Assembly (NCBI RefSeq): GCF_900107695.1
Contig: NZ_FNQP01000002.1
Coordinates: forward strand, 57,291 to 121,290
DNA from: Thiothrix caldifontis
Lineage (GTDB): Bacteria > Pseudomonadota > Gammaproteobacteria > Thiotrichales > Thiotrichaceae
Reading direction: 5' to 3'
Length of the DNA: 64,000 nt
The position numbers and the translations under genes are program-made. The notes beneath the pieces were generated by a model, which saw only the letters and a list, made by a program, of their open reading frames with translations, made no database searches and was not told the origin of the DNA. Positions 26,219 through 36,842 of the stretch are shown piece by piece; within the stretch, counting starts at the first letter, position 1, and each line of letters starts with the position of its first letter.

Positions 26219-27021
26219 TTACCGTAGAAGAACAGCTCCACGCTATTCTTCCACACCTGCGGCAACAATGTTTCTAACGGCACACCTTTCACCGCAGCCA
26301 CCTGCTCGGCAATAAACGGCAAATACTTCGGCTCATTCTTATGCCCACGGTAAGGAATCGGTGTCAAATACGGCGCATCAGTTTCAAACAGAATTTGCTC
26401 GATGGGCGTGATACTAATAATTTCACGCACATTGTCCGCCGCTTTAAACGTGCTAATACCGTTAAAGCCCAGACAAAAGCCTTCCCCAAGGCAATATTCC
26501 GCCAACCCCTTCCCCGACGTGAAGCTGTGAATCACCCCTCGCTTCGGCATTTGTCCCACGAACTGACGCAAAATGGCTTGCGTATCCTCATCTGCCTCGC
26601 GGGTATGCACCACAATCGGCAAGGCCAGATCAATCGCTATCTGCAACTGGCGCTCGAAGGCATCGCGCTGTTTGGCTCGATCCGAATAATCGTAATGGTA
26701 ATCCAACCCAATTTCGCCAATCGCCAGTATCTTCTCGTGCAACGCATTGGTGCGAATTTGCGCATCCACCGCGTCGCTGTAATCGTTGGCATCGTGGGGG
26801 TGAATGCCCTGTGTTCCCCAGACTTGCGGGTAGTGCTGCACCAACGCCATCACTTTTTCCAGATTGTCGGGGGAAACCGCAATGGTAATAATACGTTCAA
26901 CATTCACCTCGCGGGCGGCTTGCAAAGCAGCGTCCAGCGCGTCACCTTCCAAATAATCCAGATGGCAATGGGTTTCGATAATCGAGTGCTCGAAGACAGG
27001 AATAGCACGTTTTTTAGACAT
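26215..27021 (-). CDS. TatD family metal-dependent hydrolase (DNase-like)
   Basis: The 268-residue TIM-barrel protein has the HxH motif in IETHCHLDYLEG, EIGLDYHYD (metal-binding Glu), PIVVHTREADEDT, GVIHSFTSG and LFETDAPYLTPIPYRGHKNEP. It belongs to the TatD group with two metals and proposed 3'-5' DNase activity. It could equally be the YcfH or YjjV paralogue. It is transcribed alone, divergent from the DUF2189 gene. Confidence 0.9.
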   Translation of the reverse strand: MSKKRAIPVFEHSIIETHCHLDYLEGDALDAALQAAREVNVERIITIAVSPDNLEKVMALVQHYPQVWGTQGIHPHDANDYSDAVDAQIRTNALHEKILAIGEIGLDYHYDYSDRAKQRDAFERQLQIAIDLALPIVVHTREADEDTQAILRQFVGQMPKRGVIHSFTSGKGLAEYCLGEGFCLGFNGISTFKAADNVREIISITPIEQILFETDAPYLTPIPYRGHKNEPKYLPFIAEQVAAVKGVPLETLLPQVWKNSVELFFYGN

Positions 27022-27142
27022 AAATTTTCCGTATTTCTATAAGGGTTTGTTGTCGTTGAGAATTTTTCACACTACATTGATTCCAATCCCTAGTAAAACG
27101 TTAGGGTATTAACCAACAAAGTGTTCTCACAGGAGGTTTACC

Positions 27143-27958
27143 ATGGCACAGATTGCAAGTAAATCGGCTGGGGTTTCCAGTGCTCCTCACGCCGAACAAT
27201 TATTCAAAAGTTACCCCGTCCAACACGTTGAACCTGCCGCGATTATGCGTTGGCTGCGGCAAGGCTGGGCGGATATGAAAGCCAACCCTTCAGCCAGCTT
27301 AGCTTACGGGATTGTGTTCGCCTTGGTCGGTATTCTCATGAGCATCGTCTCAACCGCTAATCCGGCGTTTTTTGTGGCAGCCAGCACCGGCTTTTTACTG
27401 GTAGGCCCTTTCCTTGCCTTAGGCTTGTATGGCTTGAGTCATCAAATTGAACAGGGGCAAGCTCCGCGCTTCTGGTCATCTCTCCGTGGTATTCGGGAAA
27501 ATGCTATTAGCCTTGGGCTATATGCCGTGGTATTGGGAATGATGATGGTATTTTGGGTGCGCTTATCAGCCGTCATCACCGGTATTTTCTTTAACCAAAT
27601 GTCGGTCGATATGGCGGGTTACGCAGGGCTATGGAATGCCTTAATCACCATGGAACAGGGCTGGATGTTTATTCTGGCCTTCTTCGGTGTAGGGCTATTG
27701 TTTGCGTTGTTTGCGTTTATGACGGGTGTGGTGACAGCCCAGATGTTGTTGGAACGTAAGGTGGATATTGTGACAGCCGCGACCACCAGTGTGCGTGCCG
27801 TTTTCAAAAGCCCGTTGACCATGCTGCTGTGGGCACTCACCATCACCGTCGTTATTGGCCTAGGGATTGCAACCTTTGATCTCGGTTTGATTATTGCGAT
27901 GCCCTTGATTGCCCATGCGAGTTGGCACGCTTACCGCGACATGGTGCAGGAAAAATGA
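27143..27958 (+). CDS. DUF2189 integral membrane protein
   Basis: The 271-residue protein has about six hydrophobic segments and the DUF2189 pattern: an N-terminal WLRQGWADMKANPSASLAYG, GPFLALGLYGLSHQIEQG and a C-terminal PLIAHASWHAYRDMV. The family has no established function. A strong AGGAGG site precedes the ATG. The stop is immediately followed by the PAP2 gene, so it heads a three-gene membrane-lipid set with PAP2 and dgkA. Confidence 0.85.
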   Translation: MAQIASKSAGVSSAPHAEQLFKSYPVQHVEPAAIMRWLRQGWADMKANPSASLAYGIVFALVGILMSIVSTANPAFFVAASTGFLLVGPFLALGLYGLSHQIEQGQAPRFWSSLRGIRENAISLGLYAVVLGMMMVFWVRLSAVITGIFFNQMSVDMAGYAGLWNALITMEQGWMFILAFFGVGLLFALFAFMTGVVTAQMLLERKVDIVTAATTSVRAVFKSPLTMLLWALTITVVIGLGIATFDLGLIIAMPLIAHASWHAYRDMVQEK

Positions 27959-27959
27959 C

Positions 27960-28495
27960 ATGCTAAACGTCTTGGATAGCCAGATCTTGGGCATTTTCCA
28001 CGGTTTGCGCTCCCCGTATCTGGATCATTTTTTTGCATCTGTTACGTGGTTAGGGTCGCTGTGGTTGTTAGTACCCCTGAGTGCGTTAGGTATTGTGGTG
28101 GTATGGCGTTTAGGATATGCCTCCGTGCTATCGTTACACAGCACGTATTTGCCTGCGGCGTTGCTGCTGGCAAGTGCGTTGGCTTTTGCGCTCAAGGCGT
28201 GGTTTGAACGTCCACGCCCGGCGTTGTTTGAAACCTTGACGGCAATGCCGGTGGATTCGGCATTTCCCAGCGCACATTCGGCACAAGCCGCCGCGTTTTT
28301 TGTAGCACTGTGGTTCTTGCTACCGCCCGCGCTGCGGGTCGGCGGGGGCATTGTTTTAGCGGGTGTCGTGAGCGCGGTGATGATGTCTAGGCTATATTTG
28401 CAAGTGCATTGGCCGAGTGATGTGCTGGTCGGTGCACTGCTAGGGGGTGCCTGTGCAGTGATATTACGTGTGGTATTTTTGCCAAAGGTTTACGC

Positions 28496-28499
<4 letters not shown>
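27960..28499 (+). CDS. PAP2-family phosphatase
   Basis: The 179-residue membrane protein shows the three PAP2 motifs: KAWFERPRP, PSAHSAQA and SRLYLQVHWPSDV. The catalytic histidines are in the second and third. Substrates would be lipid phosphates such as phosphatidate, phosphatidylglycerophosphate or undecaprenyl diphosphate. The ATG lies one base after the previous stop, and the end overlaps the dgkA start by ATGA. Coupling to dgkA suggests a lipid phosphate cycle. Confidence 0.88.
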
Positions 28500-30206
<1,707 letters not shown>

Positions 30207-30216
30207 CTACATCCCT

Positions 30217-31053
30217 TCAATTAATCATTTTGCGCATCATCCGCACTGCAAAATCCACCGTCAAATCCAATGACGCCAAGTGGTGGCAATCGGCTTGTTT
30301 TTCGGCACTCGCTGACCAGTAATACGGGGTCATGTGCAACAATGCCGCAATACTTGCCTGATCCGGCAAGGTAATGGGGTAACTGACAGCCAACGGCGGG
30401 CATTCTTGCATCGTGTCCAGCGGCGGCAATTCCTCCACCGTATGCGGTTGCGGCGTGTCGTAAATCAACTGACGCAACTCGAACAAATGCTGGGCGGCGG
30501 GGTATGCCCACAAATACAACCCGCCTGGTTTCAATACGCGCACAATCTCGGCTTCAGAGGCAGGCGCAAATACGCGCACCAACACATCCACCGACGCATC
30601 CGGCACGGGCAATTCAAAGCTGGAAGCCACCGCGAACGACAGCGCAGGGTATTGTTTCGCCGCCAGCCGCATCGCTGCCCGCGAAATATCCGTGCCATAA
30701 CATTGCACATTAGCGCCGAGGAATTGCACCAGTTGGTTGAGGTAATAGCCTTCGCCACAACCGGCATCCAACAGCGTCAACGTTTGCTCAGTGTCGGGGA
30801 AATGCTCACGAATCGCCGCTCCCAACGCCATTGCTAACGGCGCGTAAAACCCCTGTTGCAAGAAATAGCGACGGCTATCCAACATCGCTTTATTGTCACC
30901 AGGGTCAGCCGAATGCTTGCGGTTGACCAACAGCAGGTTCACGTAACCTTCTTTCGCACGATCGAAACTGTGGCGGTTAGCACACACCCAAGTGCGCTCG
31001 ACCAAGGTCAGCGATTCATTACACAACGGACAACGCCAAAACACGGGATTCAT
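30217..31053 (-). CDS. rlmA: 23S rRNA (guanine-N1)-methyltransferase RlmA-like
   Basis: The 278-residue protein has an N-terminal zinc site (Cys8, Cys11, Cys24, His28 in WRCPLC and VCANRHSFD), then AKEGYVNLL and a SAM-binding LLDAGCGEGYYL. This arrangement is diagnostic for RlmA-type enzymes methylating G745 or G748 of 23S rRNA. The ATG at 31053 has AAGGTGA upstream; a GTG at 31071 is less likely. Confidence 0.9.
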   Translation of the reverse strand: MNPVFWRCPLCNESLTLVERTWVCANRHSFDRAKEGYVNLLLVNRKHSADPGDNKAMLDSRRYFLQQGFYAPLAMALGAAIREHFPDTEQTLTLLDAGCGEGYYLNQLVQFLGANVQCYGTDISRAAMRLAAKQYPALSFAVASSFELPVPDASVDVLVRVFAPASEAEIVRVLKPGGLYLWAYPAAQHLFELRQLIYDTPQPHTVEELPPLDTMQECPPLAVSYPITLPDQASIAALLHMTPYYWSASAEKQADCHHLASLDLTVDFAVRMMRKMIN

Positions 31054-31133
31054 ACGGTATATCACCTTCACAATGGAACTGTTGGACTAGAATATGATCA
31101 TAAGCGAGATAAAATGCAAACAAGGGAGTCTCC

Positions 31134-33113
31134 ATGAAAACGATAATATTCGCCCGCTTTTTACCCGTCCTGTGTGTGCCGTGGCTGGTTTCCTGCGCCT
31201 CCTTAGACGCACCGGTTGATAATGAAACCGGCGGGCTAAAGAAAACCAGCGCTGCCGAGTTACGCGATTACTTGCTGAAATCGTATCAACAGCCGCGCTA
31301 CTCCCCGGCAATGGGTGCGCCTGTCACGATGGCAGCGCCTGCGCCTGCTGCCGCATCCGTTGCCGCCAGAACGCCTGCCTTTTCCACCACCAACTTGCAA
31401 GAACGCGGCGTCGATGAAGCTGACCTCATAAAAACCGACGGTCGCCACGTCTACGCCATCGGCGCACCCAATAACCAACATTATCAAGACAACACCCTGC
31501 GCATTATGCAGGTCAACGATGGCGGCAAAAGCTTACAAGAGGTCAAACGCCTGACATTTCCCGAAGGCAGTAGCCTGCAAAATCTTTACCTCGCAGGAAA
31601 ACAGCGCCGCTTGGTAACGTTGGGCAATGCGTATCAAGCCATGCCTGTTCCGATGCCAATGCCAGCCGGAACAGCCCGCATGATGCCGCCACCTTACGTC
31701 ATGCCGCGCCCGCAACAAACCGAATTGCGTTACATCGACGTGCGCCAACCTGAAAAAGCCGCATCCACCTTGCAGGTGCAATTGGGTGGCGACCTCAACG
31801 CCAGCCGCCGCGTAGGTGATACGCTGTATTTGGTGCTGCAAAGCTACCCACAAATCAACATGAGCAGTGGGCTGGACAAACTGACCGCGCAAGATTTTCT
31901 GCCCACCTATCGCACGGCGGATGGTAAAACCGCACCGTTGGTCACAGCGGATGATTGCTACGTCAACCGCCCGCCCAAAACGGCTGATGCAGATTCCGGC
32001 TATTACAGCAACAATATTATCAGCGTGGTGGCAGTCGACTTGAATGCAACTGATTTCCGCTTCAAAAGCCGTTGCTACGTGGGCAATACCGAAACCTTGT
32101 ACGCCTCGCCACAAGCACTCTACCTTGCCACTACCAATTACCAATACAACCAAGCACAAGGCGCTCGCAGCCATACCGACATTCATAAATTCGCCTTCAC
32201 CGGCACTGACATTGCCTACCGTGGTAGCGGCTCCGTACCGGGGCATTTAAGCGGGCAGGAATCCTCCTTCCGTTTCAGTGAACAAGATGGCTACTTGCGC
32301 GTTCTCACTGAAAATGATCAATTCAGTGACCCGTCGATGGCGATTACCGCGCCTTATGGCAAATCCCCTGGCATTCTCAGCATCCTCAAGGAAGGCGGCA
32401 CAGACGGTTTGCAACTGGTATCACAATTGCCTAACCGCAAGCGCCCGCAACACATTGGCAAACCGGAAGAACGGCTTTACGCCTCCCGCTTTGTGGGCGA
32501 TCAGGCGTATTTGGTGACGTTCCAAAGCACCGACCCGCTGTATGTGCTGGATTTGACCAACCCACAAGACCCGTACATCGCGGGCGAATTGCACATACCG
32601 GGTTTTTCCGACTACCTGCACCCCATCGGTAAACACTTGCTGCTGGGCATTGGCAAAGATGCGATTGCTGACACTAACGGCGATTTTCGGGGCGCATGGT
32701 ATCAAGGCATGAAACTTTCCCTGTTCGACACCAGCAAACCGGGTGAAATGAAAGAAGTCGACAAACTGATTCTCGGCAAACGTGGCACCGATTCTGCCGC
32801 GCTGCACGATCATCATGCTGTCACCGTATTGCCGGTAGGTACGGATTTGCGGGTGGCGTTGCCGATAAAATTGCACGACACCCCGCAAGCGGGAATGCAG
32901 GGGCAACCATCCGATTATTACGCTCACACCCAAACTGGGCTGTATCGGTTTGAAGTCGACAAAGCTGCCAAGAAAATCCGCCAGTTCGCGCCGCTGATTA
33001 CCGAGCACGGGCGTGAAGAATATTGGCGCTACCCTCAGAATGACCGCAGCGTGATGATTGGCGATTACGTGCATTACTTCCACAATGGGAATTTCTGGTC
33101 ACAACGCTGGTAA
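31134..33113 (+). CDS. Beta-propeller domain lipoprotein (copy 2)
   Basis: The 659-residue protein starts after AAGGGAG and has a lipobox WLVSC. It parallels copy 1 at 19131-21146: RGVDEADLIKTDGRHVY, SRRVGDTLYLV, TADDCYV, TDPLYVLDLTNPQDPYIAGEL and DYLHPIGKHLLLGIGKDA, and both end in a QxW-type terminus (SQRW here). It has a Met/Pro-rich insertion at about residues 170-195. It is probably an exported propeller of unknown ligand. A good terminator follows. Confidence 0.85.
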   Translation: MKTIIFARFLPVLCVPWLVSCASLDAPVDNETGGLKKTSAAELRDYLLKSYQQPRYSPAMGAPVTMAAPAPAAASVAARTPAFSTTNLQERGVDEADLIKTDGRHVYAIGAPNNQHYQDNTLRIMQVNDGGKSLQEVKRLTFPEGSSLQNLYLAGKQRRLVTLGNAYQAMPVPMPMPAGTARMMPPPYVMPRPQQTELRYIDVRQPEKAASTLQVQLGGDLNASRRVGDTLYLVLQSYPQINMSSGLDKLTAQDFLPTYRTADGKTAPLVTADDCYVNRPPKTADADSGYYSNNIISVVAVDLNATDFRFKSRCYVGNTETLYASPQALYLATTNYQYNQAQGARSHTDIHKFAFTGTDIAYRGSGSVPGHLSGQESSFRFSEQDGYLRVLTENDQFSDPSMAITAPYGKSPGILSILKEGGTDGLQLVSQLPNRKRPQHIGKPEERLYASRFVGDQAYLVTFQSTDPLYVLDLTNPQDPYIAGELHIPGFSDYLHPIGKHLLLGIGKDAIADTNGDFRGAWYQGMKLSLFDTSKPGEMKEVDKLILGKRGTDSAALHDHHAVTVLPVGTDLRVALPIKLHDTPQAGMQGQPSDYYAHTQTGLYRFEVDKAAKKIRQFAPLITEHGREEYWRYPQNDRSVMIGDYVHYFHNGNFWSQRW

Positions 33114-33129
33114 GCTTGAACGCTGAAGT

Positions 33130-33165
33130 AAAGGGGCTGATTCCGTTCAGCCCCTTTGCCTTTTT
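33130..33165 (+). terminator. Rho-independent terminator after beta-propeller copy 2
   Basis: AAAGGGGCTGA (33130-33140) pairs with TCAGCCCCTTT (33147-33157) around a 6-base loop, followed by GCC and five T's. It lies 17 bases after the stop codon. The T run overlaps the last codon of the convergent nuclease gene. Confidence 0.85.
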
Positions 33166-34171
33166 ACAGCACGATGTCAGTAAGCTCAGCCACGCGCCGC
33201 CGTGGGAATGCACCTGCCCGTTCCAAGCCCGTGCCAGTATTCAAATCCACCTGAAAGCTGCTGAGGTAGGAAAAATCTAGCGCTGTGCGTTGGCTAATTT
33301 CTTCTACCGTGACTTGAAACACCCGCGCATTGAAACGCGCCAACGCTTGCAAATCACCGAGAACGCTTTGCTGTTCCAGCAAATACGCCGATACCGCAAG
33401 ACTCCCATCCGCTTTAACGTGTACCGCGATTTTCCAAAAGCGCAACGGCAAACGCACGCCACGGTACAAGGGATCTTCCTCATCAAACACCGGCCCGGTA
33501 AACACGCTCAGGCGCTTGCGCTCGCTGACAGCGGTATTCAATAAGTAATCTTCGATGCCCAACCAGGTTTGGCTGTTTTGATTAAAGCGTTCGTGTTGCG
33601 GCGAACAATTGGTGAAATGGAAGGTGTCAGCATTGGCGTTACGAGCCTCGCTTTCATCCCCCCATACTGGGTCACGCCGCCGTACCAAATGCCCACGATC
33701 CAAGGCGTTACGGGCATACAAGTCTTCGCCAATTTGCTCAGATTCGGCAATGCGTGGGTCAAATGCCCATTTGTCACGCGAACGCGGCACATCACGGATG
33801 CGTTCACCATCAATATTCACTACAGTGTAGTAAGCCAGTTGGCGGCTACGATTCATGACCACGGAAAAATGGTGATACGGAAGTACCGTGTTATCGGTTT
33901 CCGGTTCTGCCTGATTGTTTTTAGCTGCATTGCTGCGTTGCTCATCGGTCAGAATCGGCAACGGCACGGGGACGTTTGCCTCTAGAAAATCGGGGGAATA
34001 CCCCGTGCGATTGCGGTAATCACGGTCGGTGATGCGCCCCACTTCCAGATCCGTCGCCTGTGGCTCAATCGGCGGCTGTAATACCGTCACTTCAGCAGGG
34101 GAATCGGGGGTGGTTGGCGTGCCGATGGAGACGGTAATACGTAGTGGAATGTCGATGGTCATTGTGTTCAT
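33164..34171 (-). CDS. DNA/RNA non-specific endonuclease (DRGH type)
   Basis: The 335-residue protein has the beta-beta-alpha metal motif DRGHLVRR, with NCSPQHERFNQ supplying the asparagine region and an upstream HHFSVVMNRSRQLAYYTVVN strand set. These are the marks of the NUC1/Serratia nuclease family. No signal peptide is seen, so it may be cytoplasmic or exported by another route. The ATG at 34171 has AGGAG 8 bases upstream; a GTG three codons earlier is a less likely start. No cognate inhibitor gene is evident next to it. Confidence 0.85.
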   Translation of the reverse strand: MNTMTIDIPLRITVSIGTPTTPDSPAEVTVLQPPIEPQATDLEVGRITDRDYRNRTGYSPDFLEANVPVPLPILTDEQRSNAAKNNQAEPETDNTVLPYHHFSVVMNRSRQLAYYTVVNIDGERIRDVPRSRDKWAFDPRIAESEQIGEDLYARNALDRGHLVRRRDPVWGDESEARNANADTFHFTNCSPQHERFNQNSQTWLGIEDYLLNTAVSERKRLSVFTGPVFDEEDPLYRGVRLPLRFWKIAVHVKADGSLAVSAYLLEQQSVLGDLQALARFNARVFQVTVEEISQRTALDFSYLSSFQVDLNTGTGLERAGAFPRRRVAELTDIVL

Positions 34172-34237
34172 GAAACTCACTCCTATGCGTGGAATAATCG
34201 GCTTGACTGCTCTCCATTAGCATAGACAAGAAATGTT

Positions 34238-34777
34238 TCATGCAGATGTTTGTGCGGTTCTCAGCGCCAATTTCGCGTAGTAATTCGCCGAATAGCTGAA
34301 ATACGCCTGCTCTTTTTCAGTCAACGCCCGCGTTTGTTTGACCGGATTGCCCACGTACAAATACCCGCTTGCCAAACGTTTGCCCGGTGGAACCAGACTG
34401 CCCGCACCGATTATTACGTCGTCTTCGACCACTGCGCCATCCAGAACGATAGCACCCATGCCTACCAAGCAGCGGTTGCCAATGGTGCAAGCGTGTAACA
34501 CGGCTTTGTGACCGATCGTGACTTCATCGCCAATCAGCAGCGGGCGACCGTCGGGTGAGGAATACGGGCCGCCGTGCGTCACATGCAGCACCGCGCCGTC
34601 TTGTACATTGGTCAAGTTGCCAATGCGAATGTGGTTGATGTCACCGCGCACCACCGCCATCGGCCACACCGATGAACCTTCGCCCAAAGTGGTTTGCCCG
34701 CTGACATACGCCATCGGGTCGACGTAGGCGGTCGGGTGAAGCATTGGGGTGTGGTTTTCAAAGGCTTTGACGGTCAT
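34238..34777 (-). CDS. Gamma-carbonic anhydrase-like hexapeptide-repeat protein
   Basis: The 179-residue left-handed beta-helix protein carries WPMAVVRGDINHIRIG, TNVQDGAVLHVTHGG, TIGHKAVLHACTIG and GMGAIVLDGAVVEDDVIIGAGSLVPPGK. The His residues of VTHGG, TIGHK and VLHAC fit the zinc site of gamma-carbonic anhydrase-like YrdA proteins. Activity varies in the family. I choose the ATG at 34777, whose ATGA overlaps the stop of the nudF remnant and which has AGGA upstream; longer starts exist at 34786 and 34816. Confidence 0.85.
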   Translation of the reverse strand: MTVKAFENHTPMLHPTAYVDPMAYVSGQTTLGEGSSVWPMAVVRGDINHIRIGNLTNVQDGAVLHVTHGGPYSSPDGRPLLIGDEVTIGHKAVLHACTIGNRCLVGMGAIVLDGAVVEDDVIIGAGSLVPPGKRLASGYLYVGNPVKQTRALTEKEQAYFSYSANYYAKLALRTAQTSA

Positions 34778-34995
34778 GAATGGCATCCTAGGGGTGATTT
34801 TTCCAATACCAGCCATTGTAAGGCAATAATTGCTAGGGATGCTTGGATTTTACCGGCTTTGAGCCATGCCAGCGCGATGTGGCGCGGGATGACCGATACG
34901 CGAATGTCCTCGTGTTCTTCGGGCAAGCCGTGGATGCCGGTTGGCACGGCGGATAAATCGACGGGGGCGTAATACATGGCGTATTCGGCAATACA
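34774..34995 (-). pseudogene. Truncated nudF (ADP-ribose pyrophosphatase) C-terminal remnant
   Basis: The open frame encodes about 73 residues with the NudF C-terminal pattern YYAPVDLS, GIHGLPEEHEDIRVSVI and ASLAIIALQWL. The Nudix box and N-terminal two thirds are missing, and an in-frame TGA sits at 34996-34998. A 172-residue unrelated gene occupies the upstream space. The ATGA overlap with the gamma-carbonic anhydrase gene is kept, which suggests an original nudF-yrdA-like pair. It is not expected to be an active hydrolase. Confidence 0.7.
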
Positions 34996-35029
34996 TCAAC
35001 GACAGGCACAAAGCGCCCCAAACCCCGCA

Positions 35030-35548
35030 TCAAATGACAACCAGTAGCTTTTCCCGCAAATCTTTGCCCTGTTTTTGCCCTTGCCGCGTATTGGCAATCT
35101 CCTCATGCCACTGCTCAAATAGCGCACGCAGTTCAGCATGAGTCTGGCAATGGTCGATGCTTCGCACCAAATTCGTTGCCCCATAAGCCCCTTTAAAAGC
35201 ATTTAGGCTATTCATCATAAAGTTCTTGGCCATGTTGAACTTGGCAGGATCAAAGGTTGCCGGTAATTCACGAAAAAGAGAAGGTTCTGTCGCAGAGATT
35301 TGCTGAGTCGTAGATGGGGTTGAAACACCCTTGGGGACATGGTTGATCGGGGCAATGTAACCACCTACTTCCAGAAAGTTTAGAATACCGCCCAAATCAT
35401 CAACACGTGGCAAGGTTTGCAGTTCTTCAAACGTGCGCTTACCATCAATATAAATCAGTACCCAACGTTCCAATCGGGACAAGCCATTTGCTTTGGTTTC
35501 AACTTCCTCGATACCTTTAAAAGTCTTAGAAAAAATTATGTTTGTCAT
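35030..35548 (-). CDS. Conserved-looking protein of unknown function
   Basis: I do not recognise this 172-residue protein. It has a strong ribosome site (AGGAGG) before the ATG. The N-terminus ANGLSRLERWVLIYIDGKRTFEEL resembles a short winged-helix-like module found in uncharacterised proteobacterial proteins, followed by a low-complexity linker (residues 72-92) and a charged helical C-terminus. It ends 34 bases before the nudF remnant. It may have replaced the missing part of nudF. Confidence 0.6.
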   Translation of the reverse strand: MTNIIFSKTFKGIEEVETKANGLSRLERWVLIYIDGKRTFEELQTLPRVDDLGGILNFLEVGGYIAPINHVPKGVSTPSTTQQISATEPSLFRELPATFDPAKFNMAKNFMMNSLNAFKGAYGATNLVRSIDHCQTHAELRALFEQWHEEIANTRQGQKQGKDLREKLLVVI

Positions 35549-35642
35549 TAGCTACTCCTCCTTTTTATCTTGTTTGATCGTTTTTTAATTTGGAAAATTA
35601 ACCAATACTTTATAGTAGAAACCACTCGGCTGGCTACATTAC

Positions 35643-35672
35643 AGAAAAAGGGAGCCGAAGCTCCCTTTTTCT
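35643..35672. terminator. Bidirectional intrinsic terminator after fba
   Basis: AGAAAAAGGGAGC (35643-35655) and GCTCCCTTTTTCT (35660-35672) form a perfect 13-bp stem with a CGAA loop, giving U-rich ends in both directions. It lies 61 bases after the fba stop codon on the minus strand and closes the central-carbon block. Confidence 0.85.
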
Positions 35673-35732
35673 AAACATCCTGTAGCTGTTTGCCGCAGAA
35701 ACGCAAAATCTTGCGTCTCTGCATTGGCTTGC

Positions 35733-36797
35733 TTACGACACTTTCGGGTCGAGCTTGCCAGCTTTGTATTCACCGAACATGACTTCCAGTGAAACCGGTT
35801 TGATCTTGCTGGCTTGACCGGCACAACCAAACGCTTCAAAGCGGTCTTTACAGATGCCTGACATCGCTTTAGTCGCTTCTTTCAGGAATTTGCGTGGGTC
35901 GAAGTTGGACTTGTTGTCAAACAGGTGCTTACGGATTGCACCAGTCGAAGCCATACGCAGGTCAGTGTCGATGTTAACTTTACGCACACCGTGCTTGATG
36001 CCTTCCACGATTTCAGAAACCGGTACGCCATAGGTTTGACCCATGTCGCCGCCGTAGTTATTAATGATTTCGAGCCAATCTTCTGGCACAGAAGAAGAGC
36101 CGTGCATAACCAAGTGAACAGTCGGAATGCGAGCGTGGATTTCTTTCACACGGTCGATACGCAGCACGTTGCCGGTAGGCTTCTTGGTGAACTTGTATGC
36201 ACCGTGTGAAGTACCAATCGCAATCGCCAACGCGTCAACGCCCGTTTTGCGCACGAAGTCAGCCGCTTCTTCCGGGTCAGTCAACAATTGAGAATGATCC
36301 AGCACACCTTCTGCACCGTGACCGTCTTCTTCACCCATCATGCCGGTTTCGAGTGAACCCAAGCAACCCAGTTCGCCTTCCACAGAAACGCCGCAAGCGT
36401 GAGCCAACTCAACCACTTTACGCGTGGTTTCAACGTTGTATTCGTAAGTAGACGGGGTTTTTGCATCCGCCATCAACGAGCCATCCATCATGACCGATGA
36501 GAAGCCGGACTGGATAGAACGGAAGCAAACCGCTGGTTCAGCTCCGTGGTCTTGATGCATAACCACCGGGATGTGCGGGTACATTTCGATAGCCGCTTGT
36601 ACCAAGTGACGCAGGAACGGTTCGCCCGCGTAAGAACGCGCACCGGCAGAACCTTGCAGGATAACCGGGGAGTTGCACGCATCAGCCGCTTGCATGATGG
36701 CGTGGATTTGCTCCATGTTGTTGACGTTGAATGCTGGCATCCCGTAGCCGTTTTCAGCCGCGTGATCCAATAATTGACGCAAAGAAATCAAAGCCAT
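35733..36797 (-). CDS. fba: Fructose-bisphosphate aldolase, class II
   Basis: The 354-residue protein is a zinc-dependent class II aldolase of the long type. Zinc and substrate motifs are [33 protein letters not shown] and [10 protein letters not shown], with [10 protein letters not shown] near the C-terminus. It cleaves fructose- or sedoheptulose-bisphosphate in glycolysis and the Calvin cycle. AGGAG precedes the ATG. It is the last gene of the tkt-gap-pgk-pyk-fba block. Confidence 0.95.
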   Translation of the reverse strand: MALISLRQLLDHAAENGYGMPAFNVNNMEQIHAIMQAADACNSPVILQGSAGARSYAGEPFLRHLVQAAIEMYPHIPVVMHQDHGAEPAVCFRSIQSGFSSVMMDGSLMADAKTPSTYEYNVETTRKVVELAHACGVSVEGELGCLGSLETGMMGEEDGHGAEGVLDHSQLLTDPEEAADFVRKTGVDALAIAIGTSHGAYKFTKKPTGNVLRIDRVKEIHARIPTVHLVMHGSSSVPEDWLEIINNYGGDMGQTYGVPVSEIVEGIKHGVRKVNIDTDLRMASTGAIRKHLFDNKSNFDPRKFLKEATKAMSGICKDRFEAFGCAGQASKIKPVSLEVMFGEYKAGKLDPKVS

Positions 36798-36842
36798 GTT
36801 GTTCTCCTCAAAATGTTGTTTAAACTATTAACGTATTGTGCC

